A DNA stretch of 64,000 bases, from NCBI GenBank assembly GCA_003693705.1, contig RBZT01000125.1:434001-498000 (forward strand), given 5' to 3'. The position numbers were made by a program, and so were the translations under genes. The first letter of the stretch is position 1, and each line of letters opens with the position of its first letter. Shown piece by piece: positions 11,147 through 22,742 of this stretch. The notes under the pieces were generated by a model. The model was not told the origin of the DNA, ran no database searches, and saw only the letters and a list, made by a program, of their open reading frames with translations. The DNA is from Polymyxa betae (Eukaryota; Endomyxa; Phytomyxea; Plasmodiophorida; Plasmodiophoridae).

Positions 11147-12464
11147 ATGGGCGACGATAAAAATCGCAGGAGACGCCTGACTCTGTCTGTTGAAGTCCCC
11201 AATCGGGCTGATGATTCTTTCAAGGCGTAAGTAGAAACCGTGTTGCAAATTCTTAATCGATCGTTGGATAATTAATATGTTTTTCAGTTCGGATACGACA
11301 TTTGCAGCAGGGCATCTGCTAATTAATCGGAATGGTGTCTATCGTGATCTATCCGATGAGCCCGAACCGAGTCCAAGCGTATCTAACGATAAGCTGATCA
11401 AAGATCTGGATGAAGTCCAGGTTCGTTTTGCCATATGGTCGGATTTGTCAACGATTAACATTGTTGATCAGTTATTGGGAACGCTGGGTCGTGGCTCTAC
11501 CAGCGTTGTTCATTCTGCTGTTCATAAATCCAGCGGATTGAAACTCGCTGTCAAAGAGATCAATGTGTTTGAGAAGGATCAGCGCCGATCATTGCTGAAG
11601 GAGCTGCATACTCTATATGAAGCGGATTCGCCATATTTGGTGAACTTTTATGGGGCTTTTTATAAGGGAGGCTCCATTTACATTGTGTTGGAATTAATGG
11701 AACTCGGGTCGTTACGCGATCTGCTCAATGCTGCCAACTCGAAATCGCTCCGAATCCCGGAATATGTGCTGGCGTCATTGTCGAAACAGATTCTGCTGGC
11801 ATTCGAATATCTGCATAAGAGGAAGCGAATGGCAGGTTTGCTTCCTCGACCCGATCTCAGCTACTAATTTGTCGCTCTAGGTGCATCGCGATATTAAACC
11901 TTCCAATATCGTCCTTAGTCGAGACTGTCAGGCGAAATTAACCGATTTTGGAGTGTCCACCGAGCTGGGTGAGAATGCGGTTGCTACAACCTTCGTTGGT
12001 ACGAGCACTTATATGAGGTAACAATACAATCATCCACCTCATGGAGCTCTAAACATGCTGACAGCCCTGAACGAATAATGGGTCTTGATTATTCACAACC
12101 TTCTGATATATGGAGTCTTGGCGTCACTTTATTAGAATGGTTCGTTGTGTATAGCATTGATTATCACGAATTTGAATTTTATTGATTTTGTTATAGTGCA
12201 ATGGGAAGGTATCCGTATCCGAATACAGGAGTCTATATAGAGCTCATGCAAGCGATTGTAAATGGGGATGTTCCAAGACCTGCTTCTGATACCAGTCCCG
12301 AGTTCCATTCGTTTCTAGATCTTTGTCTTCAGAAAGCACCCGAACAACGAGCGGCGGTTGAAGACCTCTTAAATCATCCTTTCATGGCGAATGTCAGTGA
12401 TGAGGTTATGAAAGCCGGGTCACAATGGATTCTTGAACTGCTCTGTCCTACAATCGATGCTTAA
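11147..12464 (+). CDS. MAP kinase kinase (MAP2K/STE7 type)
   Basis: Five exons: 11147-11226, 11288-11831, 11881-12017, 12065-12139 and 12197-12464; 367 residues. The kinase core shows [64 protein letters not shown] and [12 protein letters not shown]. The [20 protein letters not shown] activation loop and the STYMSPERI block are typical MAP2K. The N-terminus (RRRRLTLSV) fits a MAPK docking D-motif, a basic patch followed by LxL. Intron 2 (11832-11880) starts with GC rather than GT. This is the only choice that restores MVHRDIK, and a tactaat branch-like site lies inside it. The enzyme would phosphorylate a MAPK in the cytosol. Confidence 0.9.
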
Positions 12465-12549
12465 AACCTGCCTGAACAATCCAACAAGTTCTTTTAAATT
12501 ATTATTCTAATATAATCAGCAACATCACAACATCTTCACAAAGCGACAT

Positions 12550-13997
12550 TTAGTCAGAGTGTTCATTGAAATCAAACGATTCTTCATCGTCCATGGCATC
12601 GTTATCTTCGGGTTCCATTGTCCTGGTCTTAATGACAGGCACAGATGGAATTGGGACGAACAGGTTCCTCTCCATTTCAGGCTGCGTCCTGATAAACGCA
12701 TCCAGATCGAGCTCTTTGCCGAATTCGTTCACAATGATGGGAGCCTGAACTTGGACCTTCTCGACAGCAGGAGGCGCCACATAGAACGGGATCACCCCAT
12801 TGTTCCAATCATGAAGAACGAGACGGGCGGCCTGCTCGATATCAGGCACGCCGCCTCTCTTCAACTTCCCACGTTTATGAGCGACCCGCATCAAGAACTC
12901 GTTGGCATCAGCGAATCGGGCGATCTCATAGATCGCCATCAGTTCCTGGGCCGGGAATCGCTCCAAGATCGACTCGACGGCGCCGGCCGGGTCTTCGATC
13001 GTCTCGATCTTGACCGCATTTCGTAGGCAGGCCGACCCGACGTTATCGAAGATGACCCCGGGTGAATCCAGCAGCTTGATCTTGCCATCGAGATGCACCT
13101 CCTGGATGGATTTGGTCAGACCCGGCGTCGAACCCGTATTCACAGCCCGGCTTCGCTTCAGGCTGTTGATGACCGAGCTCTTCCCGGTGTTCGGGTACCC
13201 GATCAGACCGACCACCAGCGACGTCTTCAGATTCTGATTACGCGAATAGTTCTTGAGCAGCTGGAGGAGAGTGTCGGCGCCGAGGCAGCCGCTGGTCGAA
13301 ATCTGGCTGTCGTTGACGTGTTCAGCTCGACCTTTGTTCACAGACAGGCGCGACTTTTGGTTCTGCGTCGACGCCTTGAAGGCGATCGTCGGGAACGATT
13401 GCCGCAGGTACGCCAGCCAGCCTTCAGCGACTTCGCGAGGAACCAGATCTATCAGATTGATGAGATAAGACGCATTAGAGACGATGCAGTATTACCGATC
13501 TTGTTCAGGACGAAGACGATGCGTTTCTGGACCGGCGACGAGGGCGACATTTGCCCGCTGATGATCTTCTGTTCAAGGTCGATAGATCGGCAGCCCATGG
13601 GATCACGGGCGTCCAGCACCATCAGAATGACATCAGCGGTCTCCACGACACGCTTTAGTTCTTTTTGATACCAGGAGCGGGTGTTGCCCGACTCGCCGAT
13701 GGCTTTCTCAGGTCGGTTGCTGTCACGATCAGCGACGAACTCTTCGACCTGCATCTGCGTTGCTCGCTCCACCATCTTGCGACGCTTCTCAGCTTCACGT
13801 TTTCGGAGCTCCGACAGGCGGGACTGTTCGTCGGCCTCCTCCTCCTTCTTCTTAGCGAGCTGACGACAAAGATCTTCTTTGAATGGCCATAGATTCGGGA
13901 TACCGGGATCTTTTGATGGTTTCTTGGCCAGATTTGGATTCTGTTTCAGAAGTTTGGCGGCTTTCTTACGATGACTTTTGGCCTTGTTATCAACCAT
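12550..13997 (-). CDS. circularly permuted nucleolar GTPase (NUG1/GNL3-like)
   Basis: Two exons, complement(12550-13448, 13496-13997), with a 47 bp intron that splits the NKID (G4) motif; 466 residues. A Lys/Arg-rich N-terminus (AKSHRKKAAKLLK) and coiled coil (EEADEQSRLSELRKREAE) lead into VILMVLDARDP and NKIDLVP. GYPNTGKSS (G1) and LLDSPG (G3) follow. The order G4 before G1 is the hallmark of the YlqF/nucleostemin/Nug1 family. These proteins act in the nucleolus in assembly and export of 60S ribosomal subunits. An acidic tail (EPEDNDAMDDEESFDF) ends the protein. The ATG at 13997 starts the basic domain directly. Confidence 0.9.
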
Positions 13998-14347
13998 GTA
14001 TTTAACACGTAGTGATTGGCGATGCGATTTCGTCTCTGTACAAAAGGAATTCAGTAATGGAATACGACGAGATGGACGGATGATGTACTTTTACGACCCA
14101 TTTCACAAGATCAGCTGGAAAATCAACGAATCTTACACAAAGGGGTTATTGCGGATTCCGTCACGGACTATCACGGACTCGGAAGAAATTTTTCAAAGAA
14201 ATTCGTGTTTATTTATTATGCAGTTTTATGGTGGAGCAATGACTGCATTAGCAACAATATCGTTACGAATCGTTCGCCATGAAAGAAAAATATCGACCCG
14301 TTGTAATCTGGAGAACTGAGAGCGATCGTCAACTGAGACTGAATTGT
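13998..14347. other. intergenic, nothing recognised
   Basis: 350 bp upstream of the nucleolar GTPase and downstream of the KH-PLD gene, both on the minus strand. An open plus-strand frame here has no coding character I can defend. Confidence 0.5.
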
Positions 14348-15517
14348 TCATGTAGAAGGACTGAATTTCTTGTTGAATTCAGCAATAAAGGCTCGGACGA
14401 AGTCTCGATGATTCGTCATAGTAATGATCTGACGAACAGATAGAGATTCAGCTTTCGTCCAGGTATGAGTCCCGTTGATCACAACCGCATTATCAACAAT
14501 AATAAACTGAATACAATCCTCCTCTATTAAAATCTCCCTTTGGCGACATACAATATTCACTTACGTTGATGGCGGATTCGGCAGGAGATTCGTCGATATG
14601 AATCTGAGCACCGAGTCCTTGCAGGGTACGAATCTCGGTCAGGTCAGAGCCCAGATACCCGTTCTTAGCGATAATACGAACGGGGACGTTCTGCGAGAGC
14701 AGGTTTTGGAGCAGTACAACCAGGTTCTGGTTGTCCAACGATGTGACATAGAGGTCGACGGAGACCCTGGCGATGACACTTAAACGACGTAATGCACGAC
14801 AAGCGTCCGATTGGCTTACGAGGCGTTGGAGATGCATTCGAGGAGGCGCTCCATGGGGTCTTGCTCGGGAGGCGCTGGTAGAAAGAAGACCTGATTGATT
14901 CTGCCTTTATCCAGACGAGGTTTGCCGGTCGTGGCGTTCACAGGAACCTGACGAGGGGAGGCCCGGCTAGCGCCTTCATTACTGCCATTGGGCGAGGATC
15001 GCCGGGCTGTGCCCTTACGAGGCGATACGTTGTTTGGCGTCTTCGATCGGACGACGGGACCGGTAAGGCTGACGGCAATAGGGTGGCCGAGAATCGCCTC
15101 CAGCTCTTTATGAGCAGCCTGGATGGCGGAGGCGCTCCCGTGAACTTCGACATTGCGATCGCGATCGCGAATCCGGGGAACATGAATATGACAGCCGCAT
15201 TTCTTTCGAAGTTCTTTGAGAATGGAGCCTTCAGGGCCGATAATCGCTGAATGTTGTTTCTTAGGAATGGAAAAATACGCGATGGTTAATTCGTTGTCGT
15301 CGAGTTCATAGCCCAGAATACGCTCGATCATTTCTTGAGCTTCTTCAATTGATTCGGGTTCTCCAGTGATGGTCACCGCCGAAGACTGTTCTTTACGAGA
15401 CGGGATGACGATGACGGTGCCGGTTTTCGCCATGATGTCGTTGATGATCTGGCGGGATTTCCCCACGACCAGGGACTGAGCCCTACGAGGCATCTGCAAA
15501 GTCAGAGTGTTGGACAT
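14348..15517 (-). CDS. two-KH RNA-binding protein fused to a degenerate PLD-like domain
   Basis: Three exons, complement(14348-14521, 14565-14766, 14820-15517), give 357 residues from the ATG at 15517. KH1 (about 8-70) has a degraded loop, GKSR instead of GxxG. KH2 (about 76-145) keeps the full GPEG loop in SAIIGPEGSILKELRKKCG. A Ser/Pro/Arg linker follows (150-205). Residues 208-350 look like the PLD superfamily of the PLD6/Zucchini type: QVFFLPAP, then VSVDLYVTSLDNQNL, NVPVRIIAKNGYLGSD, IQFIIVDNAVVINGTHTWT. Where HxK of the HKD motif should be there is C303-I-Q305, so both catalytic His and Lys are missing while D310 stays. I infer a pseudoenzyme. The last intron could equally be 46 bp, deleting one Glu. 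Confidence 0.75.
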
Positions 15518-15810
15518 GGCGTCAGCTGGTGGAGGAAGAGGTGGCAGGCCGACGGTGATGAACGTGTCCAGACCAGGAGATAGTCGTGAGAATTCCACTT
15601 CACAAAGCAGAATAAAAACACGGCACTCACTCAAGGCCAAGCAGGCTTTCCCAAAAAAGTGCGCTGTGCTGACCACTTACGCACTTTCTTAATTCCAACT
15701 TACCTCACGCTCGACTCCTCTTTATTTCGTCGAATTTTCTTGGTCGAAACTGCCAGCCAGGTTTTATTCTACTCTTGACTGATGATCGTGTCATTGTATT
15801 ATGATATAAA

Positions 15811-17371
15811 TTACATTTTCAGATGTGGAAATTTCGAGTGTGATTCCAGAATATGGGCTAATCGGAATAGTTTCTCTTCCTGGAACGCATTGCCAATCAG
15901 CTGGATGCCTAAAGGCAATGATCTGCTCGATAAAGATGACGGTATCGATATAGCTGGCAATCCTGCTAGACTGGCTGGAATCGTCATGATATCCTGAACG
16001 GGATTGTAGTTAGTGAATGATGCAATTCCAATAAAAGACTCACATTAAGGTATCCGCCAACAATGTCGTCTTTTGTTTCCACCAAACGCTTCAAAGTAGG
16101 AGCATCCGATATTGTAGTTGTTGTTAGCAAGGCATCAATTCCTAATGCAGGATAAGTGTCATTTACGAAATAAAGTTTCACGCCCACAGCCATATCTACC
16201 TTGATCAAACAAGGCGGAGAACTCTGCCATTAACGTGGCTCGTAAACGTTGGGCTTGTATGAAATATTCCCGAATCGCATCACTTGATAGAATGAAGGAT
16301 CCAGCAAGAATTCGCCGCTTGACTTCGACACCGAAACCTTCAGTCCTGTTCTTCTGAATTGCCTCTCCAAAGGTTGTGTCTTTGTCAGCAGGAGTGCAGT
16401 ATCCTAGCGATTATCAGCAAAAAATCAATTTAACAGACCGATCATGCAAACACTTAATACCATATCGCATGCCATCATAACGAGATAGATTGGAAGAGGC
16501 CTCAGCAGGAGCCAGGATATAATAGGCTGGTAGTGCATATTTCACCGAAGGTATGCTGACAGATACAACTTTGGCTCCCAGGCTTTGGACCCGGTCGACA
16601 GATTGTTGCCAGCAAGATCTAACATCGGAAGCGATCTATGAAAAATGGGCAACCAATGAGGACAGAAATCAACATTAAGAGTCCGCCTACTTCTTCAACA
16701 TTGAATTCTAAGGGAACCCCGATTGTTATCCCATTGAAGTCATTACGATTTTCGATTTGATCAAGGCGAATTGGGTCGCTGGCCACTGAAGTCGGGTCCT
16801 TTTCATCGAGACCGTCGATCGCAGAGAATACCTTGGCAGCATCCACAACACTGCGAGCTAGGATTCCAGGACAATCCAGCGAGCTAGCGTAGGCGAGAAG
16901 TCCCCAACGAGATAGTCGACCATATGTGGGCTTCATGCCAACAATGCCACAAAATGAAGCGGGCATGCGAACAGAACCACCCGTATCAGATCCCAATGCT
17001 GCGAACACTTCGTTGCTGGCAACAGCTGCAGCACTGCCGCCAGAGCTTCCGCCAGCTGTCACCGGCTCTCCGACCACTTTCGACCACGGGTTCTGAACCG
17101 AAACGTTAAAGCTTCCCATTCCGAATTCATCCATCGCTGTCTTCGAGACAATTTTACATCCCGATTCTCGTAACCGTTTTACAACCGTAGCGTCGAATCC
17201 AGGCTGATACGATTTCAAAATGTCGCTGCTGGCAGTACATGGGAACCCGATCACAGAGAAATTATCTTTAACTGCGATGCAAGCCCCAGACAGATCTGGT
17301 CGCAATGCATTTGGAGGAAGACTGGCGGGCTGGCTGTAAAAGCGACAGCTATATTTCAATCGCCATCGCAT
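15811..17371 (-). CDS. GATA: glutamyl-tRNA(Gln) amidotransferase subunit A (organellar)
   Basis: Five exons, complement(15811-15993, 16044-16141, 16200-16403, 16461-16635, 16691-17371); 446 residues. The amidase-signature Ser-cisSer-Lys triad is visible: Lys in IAVKDNF, Ser in [13 protein letters not shown] and Ser in [13 protein letters not shown]. The C-terminal part has [16 protein letters not shown] and [17 protein letters not shown]. GatA generates ammonia from glutamine for the GatCAB complex, which converts Glu-tRNA(Gln) to Gln-tRNA(Gln). The Arg/Ser/Tyr-rich start ([15 protein letters not shown]) looks like a short mitochondrial presequence, so action in mitochondria is inferred. GatB and GatC are not in this window. 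Confidence 0.92.
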
Positions 17372-17549
17372 TGTGCAAAGTACATGATCCGGAGTTGCGT
17401 CAACGACAGGGGGTTTGCCCTATTCAGTTTTCACATCATTGTAGCTTGATTTCTAATATTGGCTCAATCGATCGACGTCCTCGTCAGCTAGAGATAAAAA
17501 ATTGTCAGTTAAAGTATAGAATGTCTATTGTAATAAATAATTAACAATG

Positions 17550-20500
17550 TTATTGAGGATTCGATTCTTCACGATGGACTAGAACGGCATCCCCTGAGAC
17601 AGTTATAACAGAATAGACCTGATCACGGCGAGGCTGAGCAATTGAAAATTGATTCACACAATAGCTCAGCAGGCAATTGCCTCCTATAATTAAAAGTCAT
17701 TTCGTATAGGTCGGAGCAGTAAGACAAACAAACCCCTTGCTGCAACATTAGCTCGAAGTACCGAATGGGCTTCGGCTAAGAACTGATGTGTGTAGCGCGC
17801 GAGTCCTCCCTCATCATGAGACAACCAACGCTCGTTAATGAAATGCAAATGAACCCGGCCAAGGCATTTAACAATCGTCATTCCCGCAGGACAAACCTCC
17901 AATGCAGATATCGACACTTGAGAGTCAAATGGCTCCTTGCTACTTTCAACAGGCTTTTCAGGGAACTCCAATAATCGGGGCCAGCCTTCATTGTAGCGAT
18001 CCGATTCCTGCATGTTTGGCTGCGTTCTAACAGCCTGCGCTGTCATTATGATATCGATTTCATCTTCATCAGGGATATTAATCTGAGCCTGCATACAGGT
18101 CAACGTCAAGGGGCGAGAATGCCTCACAGAAAACGCCAGCTGAGCCTGCATATCGTGGAATGCCACTGATAGTTGCTGATTCAGTTGCGAGTTAGGCACA
18201 TTACAGGCAATCCTTCGAAAGGCTGTAAGCGAGCCAAGGTCAGCAGTGATAAGATGATATGTGCCCATTCCATCGGTATTTGTGAAGAACATGTCATCAG
18301 GTGGACACGGATCCAGTCTGAATTCTTATTAGCTCCGGTTATATTTACAAGTGAAAAACTCACAGAGAACTGACGACATCTTCATCGTATTCATCGTCAA
18401 TTTGAAGAACAACTGCTTGTCGATCTTGATCGTCTTCGAGAATATTGGCGTCATCGCTTTCGTCGCTGCTGGTCCAAGATTCATTACTAGTCGGTGAGGA
18501 TTGCCGATGACGCAGCAGCTCCGTGTGTTTGGAGATGTTTCGGTCACTGATGGAAACCAGCAGATCTTGGGCATCAACCATCGCTTTCTCAGTCATCGTA
18601 CTTCGAGCGATACGTAAAACTGGAGGAAGAGGAAGTGCAGGCAGGAAAGTCGCCGTTGCCATTGCGACGGCAACGATCAAATTATCTCCAACAGTCAATC
18701 GGATTCGCAGCCCAAATGCTGCATTCATTCCAAAAAGACGCAGCTTATACATAAGTTGACGATGCAGATCAAATTCGATAAATGGGATTGTTTCTGATAC
18801 CAGATGTGCGTTCGCTTCACCTTGGCATTTCTTCTTCGAGCGCACCACCCGAGCCTCGATCATACGGCATCCGCCGGTCATTTCGAAGCGTTTTCCGGGG
18901 ACAATTGTCGCAAGCAATATATCTGGGACAAGGTGTTTGCCGCAAATTGCACACGGCATGAGATTCATGCGAAATGGGGCTGTTTCCCTTGAATATGTGA
19001 TATGGCAAACAGAGCATGATCCTTTTCGCTTCATCTCGGATGTTTGATAATTGATCTTTGAAGGTGTATGTCCTGCGGAAGGTTAGAAATAGTACATTGA
19101 TTCGGAAGCGGCTGACTTCTGCGAATCGATCTAGAATGCCTCTTCAAGGCGGCGTTAGGCTTGAGTTCGCACTGTACGGCAGTCCCAATAGCAGATAGCA
19201 CACATACATCGCCTTCAATAATGCTGGAAGATTCTGAATAGCCCAAGACAACGTGACAATTCAGTGCTCTCGCATGAGAGCGGATCTCATTACGTAGCTC
19301 CTGCCACCTAGATATTGGTTAGAGGAACGAAGTCATGGCAATCCATAACACCATTTATCGCGGAGGTCTTTATCGGTGTTCTTGTGCGCCAATATCTTCA
19401 CACTGCGCGCAGAGACGACACCGCCAATTCGAAGATCGAACATTTCTGGAAGATAGGTAACCGTTAAAAGAACAACACCCTTCAAAATCGTCCTTTGGAT
19501 ATTTAGCAACGACAGCAGATCGACATCCACATGGGCGGATCCGGGAAATGGCATTGAAGGAAGCGAGGTTGTGGGAGCCAACAGGCCCGATTTTAGGACA
19601 GAGACACGCTCCGGATGACGTGAAGGCGACGACAGTGATGATTCGCTAAATGATTCTCTACGATCAAAATATTCGGGTTGCTGTAAATGTGACGATTGAA
19701 CTTGATGCGAAAGACGACGCTCGACGGTGCATGCGGTTCCGAGTCCACGAGAAATTATGCCTCCCTCTCCTTCAAAATCGAACTGAACAGCAATCTCAGG
19801 CTTAAAATTGCCGATTGGAAGTAAATACCTCAAGACGATAAGCAAGAACGGCATTTGCTCCCATTTCAAGAGCCTTACTGCCTACGCTTCGTCGAACAGT
19901 GCTGGCCAGCTGATGAAGCAACAACATTCGCGCTTCGTTAGAAGTACGAGATGTACGAAACGAATCGGCCCAGTGGTATTCAGGATCGGCAGCCATAACC
20001 AGCTCTTCACAAAACCCATTAATGTGAACAAGTTCATATTCGCTTTCTGTTAGTCTCGATGTACAGAAGACTGCAAATTCACCGGTTAAATTTGGAAAAA
20101 GAGCAACCGTAACCGCGCCTACAGACAACACCCGCAGCAGTGCTTTTGAAAGCTACCACAAATTCCTCAGTCGATTTACTAATGCAGAGCGCAAGACCTT
20201 ACGATTGACGTCGCCAAAAAATTGCAACTTGACTTGAACGCAAAGATATCCTCGGACGCCTCGTAATGTGTCGAATATCGGATACCAGCCCTTGAGCTCA
20301 GATGCAGCGACTAGAAGACAGTTGAGGTCCAAGATTACGGCACTGAAGGAAATGAAAATTCGGCCCGATATTGGTAATCGAGTTGACTACCCGATTGTGT
20401 TATCAGACGAATAGACATCTTTGTCTAGAACAGTGAGACGAATGGGTTCATCCTAAAACAGAATTAAAATGGCATAAGGAACAAGAATTAACACTGATAA

Positions 20501-20939
20501 AATTCATAATGAATCTACGTAAATACGATAAACAAGGAATAGCATTGTGTATATTTTCGATGGTCAAAGCATAATTACAAAGTAGGGATATATTGGGCTT
20601 TATATTGGGCTTTTCCAATATATCCCTACAAGGTAATAAAGCATGAAAAACGCAAACTCGTTAAAGTAAAGAATGAGTCTTGAAATCCACCTGAAGGATT
20701 GTGTCATCGGGCACATCGATGCGGAATAAATGGTCCCATTTCGGATGCAATCTGAGCAATGTAAAAATGAAAATAATTACATGCTCTTAGGCAAATTCTG
20801 ACGTTTTCCTGCAGATAGACGTTTTATCTGTATGCTCGCCGAACAATAACGAGACATAGGCATCGGTCAGACCGCTTTTCCGATCCATTACAGGCAGGTC
20901 GCGCGCCTCGATGATTCGAAGCTTGATGGTCGAAGGCAT
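17550..20939 (-). CDS. C2CD5: C2CD5-like protein (C2 domain protein of vesicle traffic)
   Basis: Multi-exon gene from the ATG at 20939 (MPSTIKLRIIEARDLPVMDR, an N-terminal C2 domain) to a stop at 17550. Resolved exons include 20803-20939, 20691-20751, 20391-20452 and an exon ending at 20342. Blocks along the protein match animal C2CD5/CDP138 in order: TLHPKWDHLFRIDV, INGFCEELV, DPEYHWADSFRTSRTSNEA, LEMGANAVLAYRLE, ISRGLGTACTVE, GGVVSARSVKIL, VVLGYSESSSI, CSVCHITYSRETAPF, CAICGKHLVPDILL, MYKLRLFGMNAAFGL and a final TVSGDAVLVHRE. In animals it aids GLUT4 vesicle translocation. Here a general membrane-traffic role is the safest inference. Intron 2 is 238 bp and carries a perfect hairpin, reported separately. 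Confidence 0.88.
20583..20630. repeat. 15-bp perfect inverted repeat in an oversized C2CD5 intron
   Basis: The arms gtagggatatattgg and ccaatatatccctac are exact reverse complements separated by an 18-nt loop, gggctttatattgggctt with small boundary ambiguity. Inside, attgggctt occurs twice. The element lies in intron 2 (20453-20690), about five times the length of nearly all other introns here. A small hairpin element or recent insertion is possible. No target-site duplication could be fixed with confidence. Confidence 0.85.
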
Positions 20940-21378
20940 GGTTCATGCCCCGACCTAGTCTGGGGCGTTCGTTCAGCCAGCAGCCAGGGTCGCGACGGAG
21001 ATATGAAGTCCCCAGAGCTGCGTGATGTCGGAAACATGGCCATTCTCATAGAAACACTCTGTAAAGCAAATGGCTCGCCATTGAGGTAGCAGCAATCACC
21101 ACTACAAAGAGAACACAGTCATGAGCCTTAGTGAATTTCAACACGCGCCCAAATGAAACGCAAGGGTTTGTCATATGTTTCACATGGCCGATATAGTTCA
21201 GTCTAGACTACCCATAGGGGAGCCCCGCTGACCTGTAATGAGCGCTCTAACACATGAACATTTTCACTATCGTCGTGTATTATGACTATTATCCATTAAC
21301 TATTGACTCCGTCGTCACGACCGGTCATTGCGGGCTTGATCTTGTTGCAGACTGGCTCTACGCCAGACCGGGACCCGG

Positions 21379-22372
21379 ATGCCGATCGGCCTGGGTCGTT
21401 CTAGCGGTCCCAATTTCCGAGCGGGCTATCTACGTTCGGCGCTGGGCGCCGTAGATCGGCGCCGAGACCTGCAGCGCTCGATTGATGCACTCTTGAATGG
21501 CGACCACGAAATAATTGGTAACGGCTGCGATCGAGCATTCATGAATTTCCCTCAATTATTTCAGATCTTGCTCGGCTTCGGGATCTGATTTCTGCTGGGG
21601 TGGGTGAGGTCCCTGCTGAATGTCGCCAGACGGTTTGGGCCCTGTTTCTTGGTGTTCTTCCGACACTGCGTCCTTCATGGTCGTTTGTGTCTTCTCAACT
21701 CAATGACCGCTATCTCGATCTGTCTGAAGCTGCTGATGTTCTTATCAAAGCAGAGACAAAATCTCTTTGCGCTGCTAAACGCATGAGATGTGCATTAAAA
21801 ATTGCAAACGAAATTGAGCGTTTGGATAATTTGATTCCGGTTCACGACGGCGTACTAAAAATTTTCGCTTCGGTCTTTCCAGATTCTGAAGCGTTTGCTT
21901 TCTTTATGTATTGTTCGTACATTCGCTCATCTTATCAGACTTATTCAAACCTATCTGAGCTGGTGTTTGATTTCTGCGAGCTCTTCGATCTCGATTTTCA
22001 AACTGTTTTGGAGCGAAACATGGCGGAATTGGGATCTCTTGTTCAATGGTGGATCGATTCCTGTTTTGTATCGGCAAAGTTGTTCGGGTCATTACTCCCT
22101 ATTTGGGAACGAATTGTGCTTTTGCAAAGCACTCATTTCATTATATCAATCTGCTTGGCACTGTTGTCGTGCGCTCGCGAATCTATAATGCAAACCGATC
22201 TCCCCGTCGATTCGATATCCACATCTGTTGAAATTGCTGTAAGGTTTTTTTGATCTTTTGTTGAGGGCGCTAACTCATGCTCCAGATTCGTGATCGACCG
22301 GTTGAGGTTGTATACGCTAAAGCTCTGGAGCTTGATGCCTCACTCTCCAGGCGAATTTCCCACAATTTTTAA
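21379..22372 (+). CDS. TBC1D7: TBC1D7-like TBC-domain protein
   Basis: Three exons, 21379-21517, 21565-22238 and 22286-22372, close in frame to 299 residues; human TBC1D7 is 293. The N-terminus has GPNFRAGYLRSALG (compare NFR..Y of TBC1D7) and RSIDALLNGDHEI. VPAECRQTVWALFLGVLP follows, then an all-helical body and a C-terminal YAKALELD block that corresponds to the end of the animal protein. The usual catalytic TBC fingers (IxxDxxR and YxQ) are not visible, as in TBC1D7 itself. In animals TBC1D7 is the third subunit of the TSC complex that restrains Rheb and mTORC1. No TSC1 or TSC2 gene lies in the window. An upstream start in frame was not found. Confidence 0.72.
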
Positions 22373-22742
22373 GAAAAACAAACCGAACCATAGCCATCCT
22401 CTTTTCGTCTAATGTATATTTAATATAAATCAAATTGTATTTCAAATTTCTCTGGCTGTGTTTCTGGTCGAACTCTCTGGATTTCTCGTCTGTTCTTTGG
22501 TGGATACTGCGAACGCCGATAAATAACACATCACATTACAAGGTCTCTTTCCGTCCAACTTATCAGATTACAAACAGGTCGGTGCTTGTTTCAGATTGTA
22601 TAGTAATTGGTCCCACCGCGCAGTTTGATTCTTTCTAGCTGGGCGCCTTCGTCACAATACTGCCTGCTGATTTCTCAGAGCTCATTGCCGGTGTCTGCCG
22701 ACGCCAACGCTGCGGCGGCCTTTCGTCGTCGGCAGCACCTCC

